Shown here in pieces: positions 29,680-41,790 of a DNA stretch of 64,000 bases (position 1 is the stretch's first letter; every line of letters starts with the position of its first letter). Made by a program: the position numbers and the translations under genes. Source of the stretch: Prostheceraeus crozeri (taxonomy: Eukaryota > Platyhelminthes > Polycladida > Euryleptidae); contig CAJQUW010014373.1 of NCBI GenBank assembly GCA_907163375.1, positions 1 to 64,000 on the forward strand, given 5' to 3'. The notes under the pieces were generated by a model. It did not search any database. It was given only the letters and a program-made list of their open reading frames with translations, and was not told the DNA's origin.

Positions 29680-29842
29680 TGAATCCCGACCGATGGCAGC
29701 TAAAAATCAAATTCAAACAATACATCCTTCTAACAAATCGCTACACCGCAATCTACGAGATAAGCCAACTACTTGGATCTTCTGAGTTCTCTCTCACGCG
29801 TCAGGTAAATGTAAAGTTTCATATGAAATCATAGATCAGCTC

Positions 29843-30742
29843 TTATTGCCTCGTATACTTCTTCCATCCAGAGGCAGCCCCAACATTCACACTCTGGTCA
29901 GTGTACAACACGAGCTTGCACAATGCAGAGCCAGCATGATAGTAGAAAGCAACACACCAGTCATATTCTTCTTCTAGGCATTCAACAAAGCAATCTATGA
30001 TCTTCATCACATTTGTAACATCGCGTGTACATCCTCCTTGTCCTGCGTAGTCATCGGGGTCAGAGAATACAGGAACTGGGACCTGTCGGAATTGATGGGA
30101 TCGTTCAATCTCTAATGTGGGAGTCCATCCTTATCTCGGTTGACACATGGGGATTGCTTGCCAGTGTGGATCATCGACAAAAATGTCTATGTCTCCAAAT
30201 ACACCAAGATTGCCTATATGCAGGACATAATCTTGAAGGTTTCTATAGTTCCCGGGTTCACTAAAATGCCAGGCCAACTGAGTCGAGCTCGGTGTGACGC
30301 TGCCATCCGTCCATCTCCATCCACTGCGATTCCTTCCACGCTCATTGAGAGTGTCGGTCAGACCGATGAAATAATGACCAACTCCAAAGTTCTTGTTGTT
30401 GAGATCGATGGCATTTTGACCAGTTACCAATTCTCCGTTGTATTTGCCGCAGAACCGTTGAGAGTCACACCAGCTGACTTTGATGCCTGTGTTCCAGTAC
30501 AAGCAGATTCCATGATGCAGTGAGAAAGGAGTTGGACATGCATTCGAAAAGGCCACAGTGAAGATAAAGCTAGATAGAAGTTTGATAACAATGTAATCTG
30601 ACACGCACATTCCGAGTAGTTTAAGCAGCATCGTGTAATGAATGTTGAAGAGGAGGATGCTTTTCAGAGCACTCTGCGGCACATTGATCAGCAACTGAAG
30701 ATGGCTTTGTTGCCTATTAACTGTGAAAATTAACAAAGGCAT
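29843..30742 (-). pseudogene. C-type lectin/apple-domain gene broken by one nonsense codon
   Basis: Paralogue of the intact gene at 37.1-37.9 kb, same strand. The open part (30131-30742, 203 aa) has a hydrophobic leader (IFTVAFSNACPTPF) and a C-type lectin domain with GLTDTLNERG..., GWRWTDGS and EPGN. A TAA at 30131-30133 stands where the paralogue has AAA (after MCQPR). Beyond it the same frame stays open for exactly 95 more codons to a second stop at 29843-29845 and encodes the Cys-rich apple/PAN-like domain (IIDCFVECLEEEYDWC...CKLVLYTD). The ATG used by the paralogue for its signal peptide is ATC here. Either a young pseudogene or a shortened lectin made from an upstream ATG. Both copies lack introns. 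Confidence 0.8.
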
Positions 30743-31261
30743 TAATATTTTATCAAGCTATGCGTTACATTTGTTATTCAGCTAGCTGACTCCATACTAA
30801 ATATATCGATGTCATCAAGAAGTTTTAATATCACGACTGATGTAACAGATGGTAGATGCAATTTTTGTTCTGAAGAATCACCAACCAAATTATGGAAATT
30901 GTAGTCAATAGCAAAACGTAATTTTACTTAGCAGCATTTTGAAAAGTTGTTCGCTGAGCCTCGGAAAGAACCAATTTTCATGAGCTGAAAATCAGGAGAT
31001 TGTGACACCTCTGTCTCAATTCTAGAAAGCAATTACAGAATATTTCTTTTTCACATACCGCTACTTAAAAAGAATCATTACGTTATATCATATAACACAT
31101 CATCATACCTACAAACAATGATAGAATTGTTGCAATAAGTCCTTAAAATGCTATGTCGCTAAATTAACGTTCCAATAATATGTGTAATTTCCCATGTTAT
31201 CACTGTCCGGAATTAGTATCCTAAAATAATTTATTCACGCTGAATTCACAACAATATGTTA
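30743..31261. other. Intergenic DNA
   Basis: Upstream flank of the lectin pseudogene; no gene or repeat recognised. Confidence 0.5.
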
Positions 31262-31982
31262 GTCCGGCAGCCAGAACGAGTTTCTGCAGGGAACGAGATC
31301 GAAAGTGAGACTTTCACAGAACGATGTAAACCCCATGCCTACTACGAATCGGCACGTCTGCCGAATTCTATTGAGTTCCTCTTCTTGTCAGACAGGATAA
31401 AAGAAAAACACATGTAAATCCAATAGGACGCAGATTGCAGTTTTTTGCAAAAATGAAATTTTCTATGTTTTCTCTGATTAAACGAAAAGTACTAAGGCCA
31501 GAGTCATGATTTTTGGCATAGAATGTCTTCAGGTCACTCCCTATCATGTGCATTTTATTTTTATCATGCATCTGATCGGCAATGTATGTGAGAATGTGAT
31601 TGAATGTGAATAAAGTTGCTAAAAATGTTTGTATTCGCGAACATTAAGAGGCTCGCCAAATCTAGATGTGCTTTGTTTTATAGACAGGGGTGCATGAACA
31701 TGAAAGGAAATGACCTGAAGACATTCCATGCCAAAAATTATGACTCTGGCCTTCGTACTTTTCGTTTAATCAGAGAAAACATAGAAAATTTCATTTTTGC
31801 AAAAAACTGCAATCTGCGTCCTATTGGATTTACATGTGTTTTTCTATTATCCTGTCTGACAAGAAGAGGAACTCACTACAACTCGGCAGACGTGCCGATT
31901 CGTAGTAGGCATGGGGTTTACATCATTCTGCGAAAGTCTCACTTTCGGAGTTCCCTGCAGAAACTCGTTCTGGCTGCCGGAC
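31262..31982. mobile_element. TA-flanked foldback MITE, copy 1
   Basis: GTCCGGCAGCCAGAACGAG...CTCGTTCTGGCTGCCGGAC with arms of about 275 bp and a TA on each side (31260-31261, 31983-31984), as expected for a Tc1/mariner-type target. Short open frames inside (CNLRPIGFTCVFLLSCLTRR in both arms) reflect the inverted repeat, not genes. Related copies lie at 38.6 and 48.5 kb. Confidence 0.85.
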
Positions 31983-31984
31983 TA

Positions 31985-32855
31985 TGTAACGGTGGTAGGC
32001 TAAAATATGTCTACTTCCAAAGTCGTTCCTCAAAGACATACTTGTTCAAGCATAAAGGGCTACAGAAGACTTTGAGCATTTTCATGTAGATTATACCTAA
32101 CCACAAAAGTCGCATCAAACAAGAAGAGGCTACAAATCAGAATAAAACAATTGCAGTCACTTTTGGCCAGCCGAAGCGAACCGACTCGAATTTTTATCGA
32201 ATCGCAATTTTAAATCGAATCGAACCTTGAATCTCGAATCTTCGCAGGTCCCTAATTCAAAAATTTCAATAATGAACTTCTCTATTATAATCCCTCAAAA
32301 CAAGAAATATGCTGCTGTCATTGATACATGTTCCTAGAAAAGCAGTTTTAGAGAATTAGGGAAATATATGTGTTAATGTGTTGAATGCAATGAATTTGTT
32401 TGTCATAATTTGTTTCCAATTTTGAGAGATTCATCTTATCATCATGAGTATTTATTTTTCCTTGCATATTCAAAGAGAATGCAAGACTTATGGAACATTC
32501 CGTGAGTTGTACATGTAGTAGAGTATACTGCATGTTAGGCTATAGGAAAATAGGCACAACATGACTTCTCGCCCGTCAAAATTATTCAGCAAGTGCCACT
32601 GAATGATTACTCGCCCGCCGCCGCTGCATCTATTTTTGCTGATGTTTGAGCGCTCTGTTACGGCATCTGTGTGTGGTGTATGAGCGCTCTACTAGGCGTG
32701 TGTGTGTGTGGTGTATGTGCGCTCTGGTACGGCATCTGTGTGTGTTTTAACTGTGACATTGATAGTGTATCAAGGAGGTATACTGCTATTTTCGGCTGCG
32801 GAATCGATGAATGGCCGAACTGAGCGCTATTTCCAAAGGGATAACTTGAATTGCG
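31985..32855. other. Intergenic with a GTGTGTG minisatellite
   Basis: No gene. At 32648-32755 a unit containing GAGCGCTCTGTTACGGCATC and TGTGTGTGG is repeated about three times. Confidence 0.6.
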
Positions 32856-33857
32856 ATGGATATGTGGATGTTTTTGTTTTTCGTGCAGTCCTTTGGTGAA
32901 AAGCGGCACGCCTTCAGACCCCTTGGCTTGACCACTGGAGCGCTGATTGATATCCATGATTGTGTAACATCTTCTATGGATGCTCCTAACAATTTGGGTG
33001 TCAGACTGACTTGCCTTGACGTCGCTAGGGCATTTGACAAGCTTCAGTTTCAGCGCCTACTCAATATCCTCTTGAGCATGGATTTCAACAAGGGATTTCT
33101 TCGATGATTGCATTCCTATCTTGTCGACCGTCATCTCAGAGTAAGTTTGGATGGCAAAGTTGGACCAACTTTCGTAGCTACTTCGGGAGTGCCCCATGGA
33201 TGCGTTTTGGGCCCGCAACTGTTCGTCATGTTTATCACTGAACTGAAGGTTTACTGACGGTTGACAGTCTAAATGCGCGATTGATCATGTATGCAGATGA
33301 TCTGACCCTTGTTGAGTCGTGCTGTTATCAAGAACTGAACCCTTCAAATCTTTCGACAGCGCTTACATGGTCTGAAATGAACCACACCTATTGTTCCATA
33401 TGATGGCATTCAACTGACTTCGTCCGTGAACATCTTAGGGGAAACAATTGAAAGCAATTTAAAATGGAATAGTCACTTCGATCGTGTCACACTCTGTGCT
33501 TCTTCGACCAAGAAACAGCTATTTGAAGTTTTTAATGTATGCATCATGTCCGTAATTTTGTACGCATCTCCAGTATCTGGTAAGCTCTCAAGTTTTGTTG
33601 TACATAAGGTTGAGAGATCAAGGAGCAGAGCTCACCGTATAATTTGCGGGGATGCTGCTCATGCACTGCGAATCCTGACTTTACTCAGTCGCGTAATAAA
33701 ATGGCCTGTAAATGCTTGTAGAAATGCAAAGATCCTGCACACCCCCTTCATGATCGAGTTCCAACAATCATGTCTCGTTCAGGACGGGTTTCTTTTTGTC
33801 TTACTGGTCAACACCAAGACGGCTCGATTCTTTTTTTCCATTGGGCATGTATTTTAA
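32856..33857 (+). pseudogene. LINE reverse transcriptase fragment, heavily decayed
   Basis: Frames shift several times but the order of RT blocks is readable: RLTCLDVARAFDKLQFQRLL (finger/palm), VATSGVPHGCVLGPQLFV near 33180, MYADDLTL near 33295, and NILGETIESNLKWNSHFDRV near 33430, then a thumb with SRAHRIICG. This is an APE-type LINE remnant with no intact frame. Confidence 0.8.
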
Positions 33858-34079
33858 GCAACGGTGATTTCTTGTAATTTCTACTCTTGTTCATTCGAAT
33901 ATTTCATATTTGCTATTAACTTGTTGACTTGACATGAGACTTTGAGTGCAATAGATGAGACAGTGTATCTTTCATCTATAGTTACTTTGTACTATGCATA
34001 TGTGGCAGAAAGTGTATTACATGATTTTCATTATTTTCCAATTATTATTAATTTGCAAAAGCTTTCATTGTCCTCCTAT

Positions 34080-34474
34080 TTGGGTGATGCTTCCCCCAAT
34101 TACATGGATGACAGTGCAACTTGTGATAGAGGTTGTGTGACTAATTCATTCAAAACTCAATCCGTATGAGAACTTTAAAATGGTTTGCTCGCTCTTCAGA
34201 CCTTAATCCAATTGAATATGTCTGCAGTTTGCTGAAGCGCAGTGGGGGTCGATCAATTATTTCTGGTTTTTCTCGACTTGAAGTTTTGCTGAGGCAAAAG
34301 GGAGAGAGTTTAGATCAAGTAGTAATCAACCACCTGATCGAAAGCGCTCCTTCCCGTATTCGACAAGAGATCGAAGTTTCTGGTGAGGTTAAGAAATATC
34401 ATAGACCTACATGTACAATGGGACCTTTAGGACCAACCTGCTCTATAGAGCCATTGAATGAAATATTATTTTAA
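34080..34474 (+). pseudogene. Tc1/mariner transposase C-terminal fragment
   Basis: The segment YMDDSATCDRGCVTNSF corresponds to the second catalytic Asp region. After a frame change, RTLKWFARSSDLNPIEYV carries the third Asp (consensus PARSPDLNPIEHVW). The 102-aa frame ends with the usual LIESAPSRIRQEIEVSGEVKKY block. The N-terminal half is absent and the frame is broken. Confidence 0.8.
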
Positions 34475-34509
34475 CTTTTATTTTCATTTATCTGCCAGCA
34501 CTGTAATTG

Positions 34510-34700
34510 ATAGCATTGTGGTCTCCGTGGCACAGTGGTTAAGTGCTTGGCCTAACGATCTTTCGTCCATAGGTCGAACACTGCCATTGGAAGTCTTCAG
34601 GAAGGGCATCCGGACTAAAAGATCACAACACTACAGTTAAAAGTCTGACTGTGTGAGCACCGTCGAAGACCCGGGTATTAGGAAGTAGTGACGTTAAGTG
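34510..34700 (+). mobile_element. tRNA-derived SINE
   Basis: The head has a pol III A box (TGGCACAGTGGTTAAG) and a B box-like GGTCGAACAC 45 nt later. It is followed by AGGAAGGGCATCCGGACTAAAA, a body motif seen in many animal SINEs. It does not fold as a functional tRNA. Confidence 0.65.
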
Positions 34701-35110
34701 TGCTTCGATCAGACGGAGCGAAATGTTGTATTACAATATAGTGCGAGAGCTTCTTATCATTTACATTTGTAGATTTTCACACATCAGCAAAACAACAGTT
34801 CTTGAGCAATACTTCCAGTCACCTTGCAAATTATGGCGCAGTGAATGTCACAAAATTACATTTGTTTATGTGCTCCAGAGTAAAACATACTTACATTTAG
34901 AACGTAATGAAGAACGTAGAACGTAACGTACATTACATACTTACATTTAGAACGTAATGATCATGACAGGGAAAATCCAATATTCTCTCCTTCGATTTAT
35001 TGACCGGTTTTTAATAAAATGATGATTTAAAGATAGCCGGTGCTTCGTGCCGCATACACTTCTGAAGGGCTTAGATAAAATATAGTTTCGATGCCCCAGG
35101 TTAAATATGC
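34701..35110. other. Intergenic with a short direct duplication
   Basis: ACTTACATTTAGAACGTAATG occurs at about 34888 and 34938 around AGAACGTA repeats. No gene. Confidence 0.6.
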
Positions 35111-36540
35111 CGCAATAAAGCTGAGTTCTTATAAAAGTGTTCAGAAATTTGGGAGCTCGTGTTTTCGGTTGATGCTTGGGCGTAGAGACTTAATCAGGCG
35201 AGCTTCGGTCAATCTGCAATCTACGGCGTTCTGGCTAGTGTCGATGATATCAACTGCGTAGTTTGAAATTGTGACGTCATCACAGTTATGAACTTTTTCA
35301 TTATGTTCGTATAGGGCATTCTTATTGTTCTTATTTATTAGGTCTCTCTTGTGTTCATTGTAGCGTTTCCAGAAAGGTCGGTTAGTCTGGCCAATGTAGA
35401 AATCGTTGCAAATCTTACAGGTCATTTTATAAACTACATACCGGTCAGAACAAGACCGGTTATCTGGTAGCAATGAGCAAATATGGCATTGCATATGTTT
35501 ATTATTCCTTTTCTACTATTAACTGCAGTTTTTATGGTAGGGCCTGGTTTGTTTACGAGTTTTATCGGTAAGTCGTATTGTTTTATGAGTTTATTTAATT
35601 TGCGATTACACACATCACTAACAAAGTTCAGTTTGCAGGGGATGTAGCTGTTATCAGAGTGTTCTTTATTTTTATTATTAATTTTGGAAAGATCACGGTT
35701 GGAAAAACCGTTCTGCTTAAACCTGTCGTTCAGTTTTGACAAAGCTTCTTCTGCTTTTGATCCGAGCATCTGTTGGTGACGCTAGTTTTACTATTTCTTA
35801 TTTAATTAGTTTTTATGTGGTGTGGTACCCAGCTTTGCTTGTTTAGGGATATGCCTGAGTGCATGCTTTTAACATACCAGTCATATTCAATTTCATTATC
35901 ATTGATCTCTATGCTGACATCGAGGTAATTCAGGGATTTACTATTGGGCACTTCTACAGTGAATTTGATGTCTTGGAACACGGAGTTGAATACTTCGGTG
36001 ATTCTATTTATAGTTTCACTATCATTACTATTTATAGGGCCAAGGATGATATCATCGATGTACCGCGCGTAATACTGGGGAGTTATATTGTAATTTTTCT
36101 CAAGGATTTCAAGGGCTTCTTGTTCAATACAGTAGATGTATATGATCGCGAATGGTGGTGAGAATCGAGCCCCATTGGGCAGCCTTTAATTTAGCGGTAG
36201 ACTATGTTGTTGTATTGTATATAATAGTTGTAGCAAACGAATTTTAGACAGTTATGCACGTCATCATAAGCGAGGGAAAAAGTATCGATACTATTCCAGT
36301 GGTTTTTGAGAAAGTTCGATACTATCTCAATTCCATGGTTGATTTGGATACTTGGGTATAAGTTGATGACGTCCAGTGAGATAAATGTGCTATTAGGGTT
36401 ACTAACAATATTCAAAGTTTTCAGTTGTTCGATCAGGGAGATGGAATTTTTAATATTTGTGTGTACAAATTGGATTAGCTGACTTAGTATTCTGGTGACT
36501 AGCCAGTCAATTTTGGTCAATCTCTGACTTTGGTAAATTT
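35111..36540 (-). pseudogene. Penelope-like element with RT and GIY-YIG domains, frame-broken
   Basis: Read on the minus strand: an RT finger block (36191-36520, STFISLDVINLYPSIQINHG), then in shifted frames GLPNGARFSPPFAIIYIY near 36175 and the catalytic RYIDDIILGPINSN near 36060. The linker at 35434-35769 (NKPGPTIKTAV) and a GIY-YIG frame at 35141-35494 (VYKMTCKICNDFYIGQTN) follow. The domain order is that of canonical Penelope elements. Interruptions near 36185, 35800 and 35450 make it inactive. It is a different lineage from the copies at 28-29.7 kb. Confidence 0.85.
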
Positions 36541-37112
36541 CATTTACATTGTTTGCTTTTATACTTAATTGATCGCAGAGTTTTTAAGTAACTTCATCAA
36601 ATATTTGTCCATATTGTCGTGTGTTTGTTTTTCCTTATAAACACATATTTACACGCAACAATAGAAAACTGCCGATATCTTTACATATAATAGCATTTTG
36701 ACAAAATAACTTACAATAGATGGCTTTGCGGCAAGAATCTACAGCTGTTGCATGTTTCAGTAAATTAATTCAGCTGCTGAAATTACCATCAACAATGAGT
36801 TGTTGTCCATTCTAGTCTCACTAACTTAAACAAAGCGAAAAGTCGGATTTCTATGGCGTGGACTATGAATGACAACTATGGAAATTTATCGTACAGCTCC
36901 GATTAAAATGATCACACCTCTTCCGTGCAAGGAATTTTGTAGGAAATCAGTCAAGAGGATGAAACACATCCTTCAAATGGATGGTTCCTTCAAATGGGTC
37001 CTTAAAACGAGAAGATAAACAGATATTTGCATACGTGTGTAGTTCCGCCATAGACTGCACAGTAAATATTTCGATTTAAAATTCTTTAAGTGATCTGCGT
37101 CTTCTCTTCATC
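36541..37112. other. Intergenic with dispersed repeat
   Basis: About 36720-36880 resembles 42090-42200 (both contain TGAAATTACCATCAACA-like and AAGCGAAAAGTCGGATTT-like stretches), so a short dispersed repeat is present. No gene. Confidence 0.5.
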
Positions 37113-37883
37113 CTATAGTCTTACAAACTTTTTCCATCCAACCGCGTCTCCAATATTTAAACACTGATCAGTGTAAAGCACGAGTTTACACGATTCAGAG
37201 TTAGCATGATGATAGAAAGCAACGCAATCGTCCGTTCCCAAGCACTTAAGAAAGCAATCCATGACTTTCTTCTTAGTTGGGCCACTATACGTGAATTGAC
37301 ATCCTCCTTCACCTGCGTAGTCATCGGGGTTAGAGAATACAGCAACTACAACCTGTCGAAAGTGGTGGGATCGTCGAGTTCTCCAAGTGGCAGGTAATCC
37401 TTTTCTTGGTTGGCACATGGGTATTACTTGCCAGTCTGTAAAATTGTTTAATTTAGTTTTGTATGTATCTCCAAATTGGCCAAAATTAGATATCTGCATT
37501 GCATAATCTTGACGTTTTCCATGGCTCCCAGGTTCACCAGATATCCATGCCAGCTGGCTTGAGCTCGGTGTGACACTGCCATCTGTCCATCTCCAACCAT
37601 CACGATTTGATCCTCTCTCATTGAGAGTGTCGGTCAGACCGATGAAGTAATGACTAACTCCTAAGCCCTTGTGGTTCAGATCGATGGCATTTTGACCAGT
37701 TACCAATTCTCCCCTGTAAAGACGACAGAAGTGTTGAGATTCGCACCAGCTGACTTTGATGCTTGTGTTCCAGTACAAGCAGACTCCATGATGCTTTGAG
37801 AAAGGAGTTGGACAAGTATTCGAAAAGGCCACAGTGAAGATGATGCTGGCTATAAGTTTCATTACGATGTCAGACAGGTGCAT
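37113..37883 (-). CDS. Secreted C-type lectin with C-terminal apple/PAN-like domain
   Basis: A single-exon gene of 256 aa. The second Met (residue 8) is the likely start because it begins a clean signal peptide (MKLIASIIFTVAFSNTC). Residues about 24-160 are a C-type lectin domain with GLTDTLNERG, GWRWTDGSV, EPGS and the closing MCQPR Cys. The Ca-binding EPN/WND triads are not conserved, so sugar binding by the classical site is doubtful. Residues about 190-256 form a Cys-rich module (GGCQFTY...VMDCFLKCLGTDDCVAF...CKLVLYTDQC) of apple/PAN type, a protein- or glycan-binding fold. It is predicted to be extracellular, possibly in innate immunity or adhesion. The lack of introns suggests a retroposed origin. 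A nearly identical but broken paralogue lies 7 kb away on the same strand. Confidence 0.85.
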   Translation of the reverse strand: MHLSDIVMKLIASIIFTVAFSNTCPTPFSKHHGVCLYWNTSIKVSWCESQHFCRLYRGELVTGQNAIDLNHKGLGVSHYFIGLTDTLNERGSNRDGWRWTDGSVTPSSSQLAWISGEPGSHGKRQDYAMQISNFGQFGDTYKTKLNNFTDWQVIPMCQPRKGLPATWRTRRSHHFRQVVVAVFSNPDDYAGEGGCQFTYSGPTKKKVMDCFLKCLGTDDCVAFYHHANSESCKLVLYTDQCLNIGDAVGWKKFVRL

Positions 37884-38564
37884 TTCGAACAGTTAATTAA
37901 GTAGCTTGCTCCTTTATTTGCTTAGGAAGCTTCGTACACAGCTTTTGCCAGCCACAAAAACTGATTATCAGAGCAGTCTGATGAAAACTGTTATGTATTA
38001 TATAACGGCTTTATTATCTTTTGCGTTTGAAAACAATTATTAATATTTTATTAACATGGACGTTTAATTTTGAGTTACAGATAAATGGCACCATATCAAG
38101 TATAGATCACCACATGAAACACTCAGTTGTTTGTCCAAAATCACTTAGAAAATTGTCTGCTGATGCAATCTATTGTCGATTTAATTTTAAATCCCAGCAG
38201 TTTTCCTCCTATTTTGCTGTTCTCTAAGCATTTACTGCGGCAATAATTTTTTTCCTTATTCCAGTTGCAGATTGTCTGGTTAGAGTCTGCAGCATAAGAC
38301 AATAAAGCAAATGGCCTCTTAAAGCACTTGTTCCCATATGCCTACTGTTTCATTTCGACAGAGGTGACTCTCCTACAGTCAAGCCGTATAGCTTGTCTGG
38401 CGTCGTTGAATTGATGGTGTCCTGTGCCGCAGACTAGTACATGTATGATAATTAGACACTGTATTAAAGTAACGATCTACTGGAATACGAGTGCGTGTTG
38501 CAGCAATCGCTATTGTTGTATCAGGAATAAAACAGATATTGCACGTTTTCAGAGCGCATCATTA
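37884..38564. other. Intergenic DNA
   Basis: Upstream flank of the intact lectin gene. No convincing promoter or repeat was identified. Confidence 0.4.
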
Positions 38565-39214
38565 GTCCGGCAGCCAGAACAAGTTTCTGCAGGGAACGAG
38601 GCCGATAATGAGACGTTCACAGAATGATGTGAACCCTATGCCTACTACGAATATGCGCGACTACGGAGTTCTGCTTGGTTCCTCCTCTTGTCAGACACAA
38701 TCAAAAAAGCGCATGATAACCCAATGGCGCCCAGATTGTAGTTTTTGGTGAACATGATATTTTCTTTATTATCTCATACCAACTGAAAAATACAATGTCT
38801 ACAGCCATAACCTTTGGTATGGAATGTCTTCATGTCATTTCCTATCATGAGTATGTGATATTATCAAGATTCTGATTGGCGATGCATGCGAGAATGTGGT
38901 TAAATATGAATAAAATGGACAAAAATGTCTGTGTTTGCCGACATTAGGAAGCTTGTCAAATCTGAATGTGTTTTCCTTCATAGATAAATGTTCATGAGCA
39001 TGATAATAAAGAATCTTGAAGACATACCATGCTAAAAATTATGGCTCCAGACTGAGTAGAATTTTCAGTTGATAATAGAAAACAAAGAAAATTTCATTTT
39101 CCGCAAGAAAACCGCAATCTGCGTCCCATTATATTTGCATGAATTTTCTTTCCAACCTGTCTGACAAGAAGAGGAACCCGGTAGAAGAGGTCCAAGTCGT
39201 TCTGGATACCGGAC
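38565..39214. mobile_element. TA-flanked foldback MITE, copy 2 (older)
   Basis: GTCCGGCAGCCAGAACAAG on the left after a TA, and CGTTCTGGATACCGGAC on the right. Its interior matches copy 1 at about 80% by eye. The right-hand TA has changed to TG. Confidence 0.8.
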
Positions 39215-39241
39215 TGTTGAAGATAGAGAAAGAAATCGAAA

Positions 39242-41790
39242 GGTAATAATAATAATATGTTTATATTCTCAAAAATAAAAATCAAATCAATCACAAGCAT
39301 TGCAAATTAAGTACATACATGGCGCATAATGCGCAAGTCAGAATTCAATAGAGAGGTGGTGTGCGGGAAGAAAGAGTTTTTTCTTTGAAGAGTTCTGCTG
39401 AGTGGGACCCTGTATTGACTTCGCAGCTTCTTTGGTATTCTTTGATGCAGCACATGATTTTTGTTTCCTTCAATTTGTTTAAACAGTACCTTACTTCTAC
39501 CGTCTCTTCTAACTTTCAATTCGTTTTTCCTGCATTTACACAAACTTTTGTTTCGGCTACCAAAGTATATATCATAGATCAGTCTATGAGCCCTGTTGTC
39601 AATTTTCTGTAGCTTGTACTCGCTCTCGTGATTGATGCCAACAAACAGGGGGCTTGAATATTCTAGCATGGATCGGATGATTGACGTGTACACTGTGTGC
39701 AGCTCTGAGCTTGTTAAAATGTTTTTCAGTCTTCGCAATATATGGAACCTTTGCATTGATTTGACATACAATTGGTGGACGTGCGATTTCCAGTTTAGCT
39801 GATCGTTAATAGTAATGCCAAGAATCTTTGTTTCTTCGACCCGAGGAATACGGAACTAGGACACAAACCGTGTTCCTTTTCGTGTAAAAACCATCACGAT
39901 CACCTTTGATTTGTCCATATTTAACTTCAGTTTATTATTGATGCACCATTTTGCCACATTGGATGTTTCGCTTTCCACCATTTCTACGATTACAGATTCG
40001 TTTTTGCTTTCCATGGGCAAGATGATATTAAGATCATCAGCATATTTTACTGTGCTTCCTTTTTCGATACTCGAGCACAGATTCTTGGTGAAGGCGCAGA
40101 ACAAAGCTGGGGCGAGGACTGAGCCTTGGGGCACACCTCTCATCATGGAGATCCGCTGTGAAAATCTATTTTCAACATATATTCTTGCTGTTCTATCTTT
40201 CAGATAGCTTTGAAGCCAACGCACAAATCCGATTGGGAAACACTCCCCGGCAAGGTGATGAAGAAGGCGATTGTGATCAATTAGGTCGAACGCCTTAGAT
40301 AGGTCATAGCTTATCAGTATAGCTCCTTGATTCAATTTTTCGTCCATAATTTTCGTTAATCTGTCCATTACCTCGATCAGGGCTGTCGTAGTGCGAGAAA
40401 AGTCGACATAATACTTCTATGTTCGAGGAAGTTTCTCTTTCAGTGAGTAGATTTCATAAAAAGAATGTGAAAATCGTTCTCTTCTCATATCAATGTCATT
40501 GCAATGCAACAGGAATAAAATGAAAGAACCTACTGTTGAGAAAGTTCAAAAAGTTTCATGCTATGATAGACTATTCCTTCTCCTACCGCGTCTAAATTGC
40601 TGATTAGAAAGAGTCGATGCGCATGCATCCCCTTCGGCAAGAAAGGGGCGGAATGATCATACAATCTCATTTTTCGGACAAGTCTTTCTGCTACTTAATC
40701 TGAAATTGAGATTTGAGAATGTAGCTAGGGACATAAAAGAGGTTCACAAAAAATACGAATTTAGCATGAAAACGAACTTTTAAGTTGTAATTTTAGTGAC
40801 AGTTTCCGACAATTTGATTAAGGCTTGAATATGGAGATGGCAGCGAATAATTTGACACTTTGGCAAGCACCGAAGTTTTGAGAATGTCAGATATTTACTT
40901 TTCTAGCCTACTGCCACAGAAAGATGTTCTCAATGACCTGGGAAACAGCGTTAAATCGTTAATTTTGTAATTCTAACTGTAAATTGTCAGAATTTATATT
41001 TTCCTGAGATTATATATGAAAGCAGTCAAATGCATGAATCATGATAAACCAAAACAAGAAAATCAGCTCTATCGTTGCTGACATTGAAGGAATTATAGCA
41101 GTTTCCATGAAACCACGAGAGATCTAGTTGCATCCTATTTCAAATCTGATACATTGATACAACAGACACTGCAACATATTGTGAAGTGTTTTATAGCGAT
41201 GCACTATTATTTTGCGAGATGATGAATTATTTCGAGGAGAACGAAAATGGCTGACTTTGTGCGTCAATATTCTGTCTTTTATCAGCTCTCATTGATATCT
41301 ATACTTTGCGATTTAGATCTCGATATCAAGTTTACTGGGTTGGTCAATCCTTCTTGTTTAACTATTCGGCGCTCTTCCACTAACTGTATTGTCGTGTCAG
41401 TGATCCACGGCAATTTCTTCGATTTTTGAAGATTGAGAAACGCTTTTGGCAGATGTAGAAATAGCCATTCGTATTTCATTCCATAGTTTTCTGGGGTTGT
41501 TTCTTTATCTGCTGCTATAAGTACTTCGCATTTGTTTCGAACATCTTTTCTGATGGTTCAAGCAGTCTCCTTCATTAGATAGGTTCAAAGAGCAGTGTAG
41601 TTATTGGATGCGAAACTTTCTTAAATATTGCTTTGAATTTGTTTATCAGAAGATTGTGGTCAGGGTTACAGTCTGCCCCTAGGCATCAGGTTCTGACAAC
41701 TTTAATACTGTTCCTCAATCTGTCACATTGCGATATAATCAACCTGATATCGGACTTGTCCATCAGGTGCATTACTGTCTCGGGTGATGT
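39242..41790 (-). pseudogene. APE-type LINE with endonuclease and RT remnants
   Basis: On the minus strand the endonuclease end reads GADCNPDHNLLINKFKA (41630-41684), then a linker PWITDTTIQLVEERR (within 41282-41479), then a good RT frame at 39856-40368 (ISYDLSKAFDLIDHNRLL, MMRGVPQGSVLAPALFC, VKYADDLNIIL). A C-terminal thumb frame follows at 39307-39771 (SIIRSMLEYSSPLFVGI). A TAA microsatellite at about 39242-39256 marks the 3' tail. About 800 bp between endonuclease and RT is decayed and frames are broken in several places. Confidence 0.85.

Noticed and set aside
30140-30523. 127-aa plus-strand ORF
   Set aside because: Antisense shadow of the lectin pseudogene.
31368-32089. 67- and 157-aa ORFs sharing CNLRPIGFTCVFLL
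   Set aside because: They are the two inverted arms of one foldback MITE read outward; no protein family fits.
34515-34590. Functional tRNA gene
   Set aside because: A- and B-box-like motifs are present but no cloverleaf acceptor stem forms and a SINE body follows.
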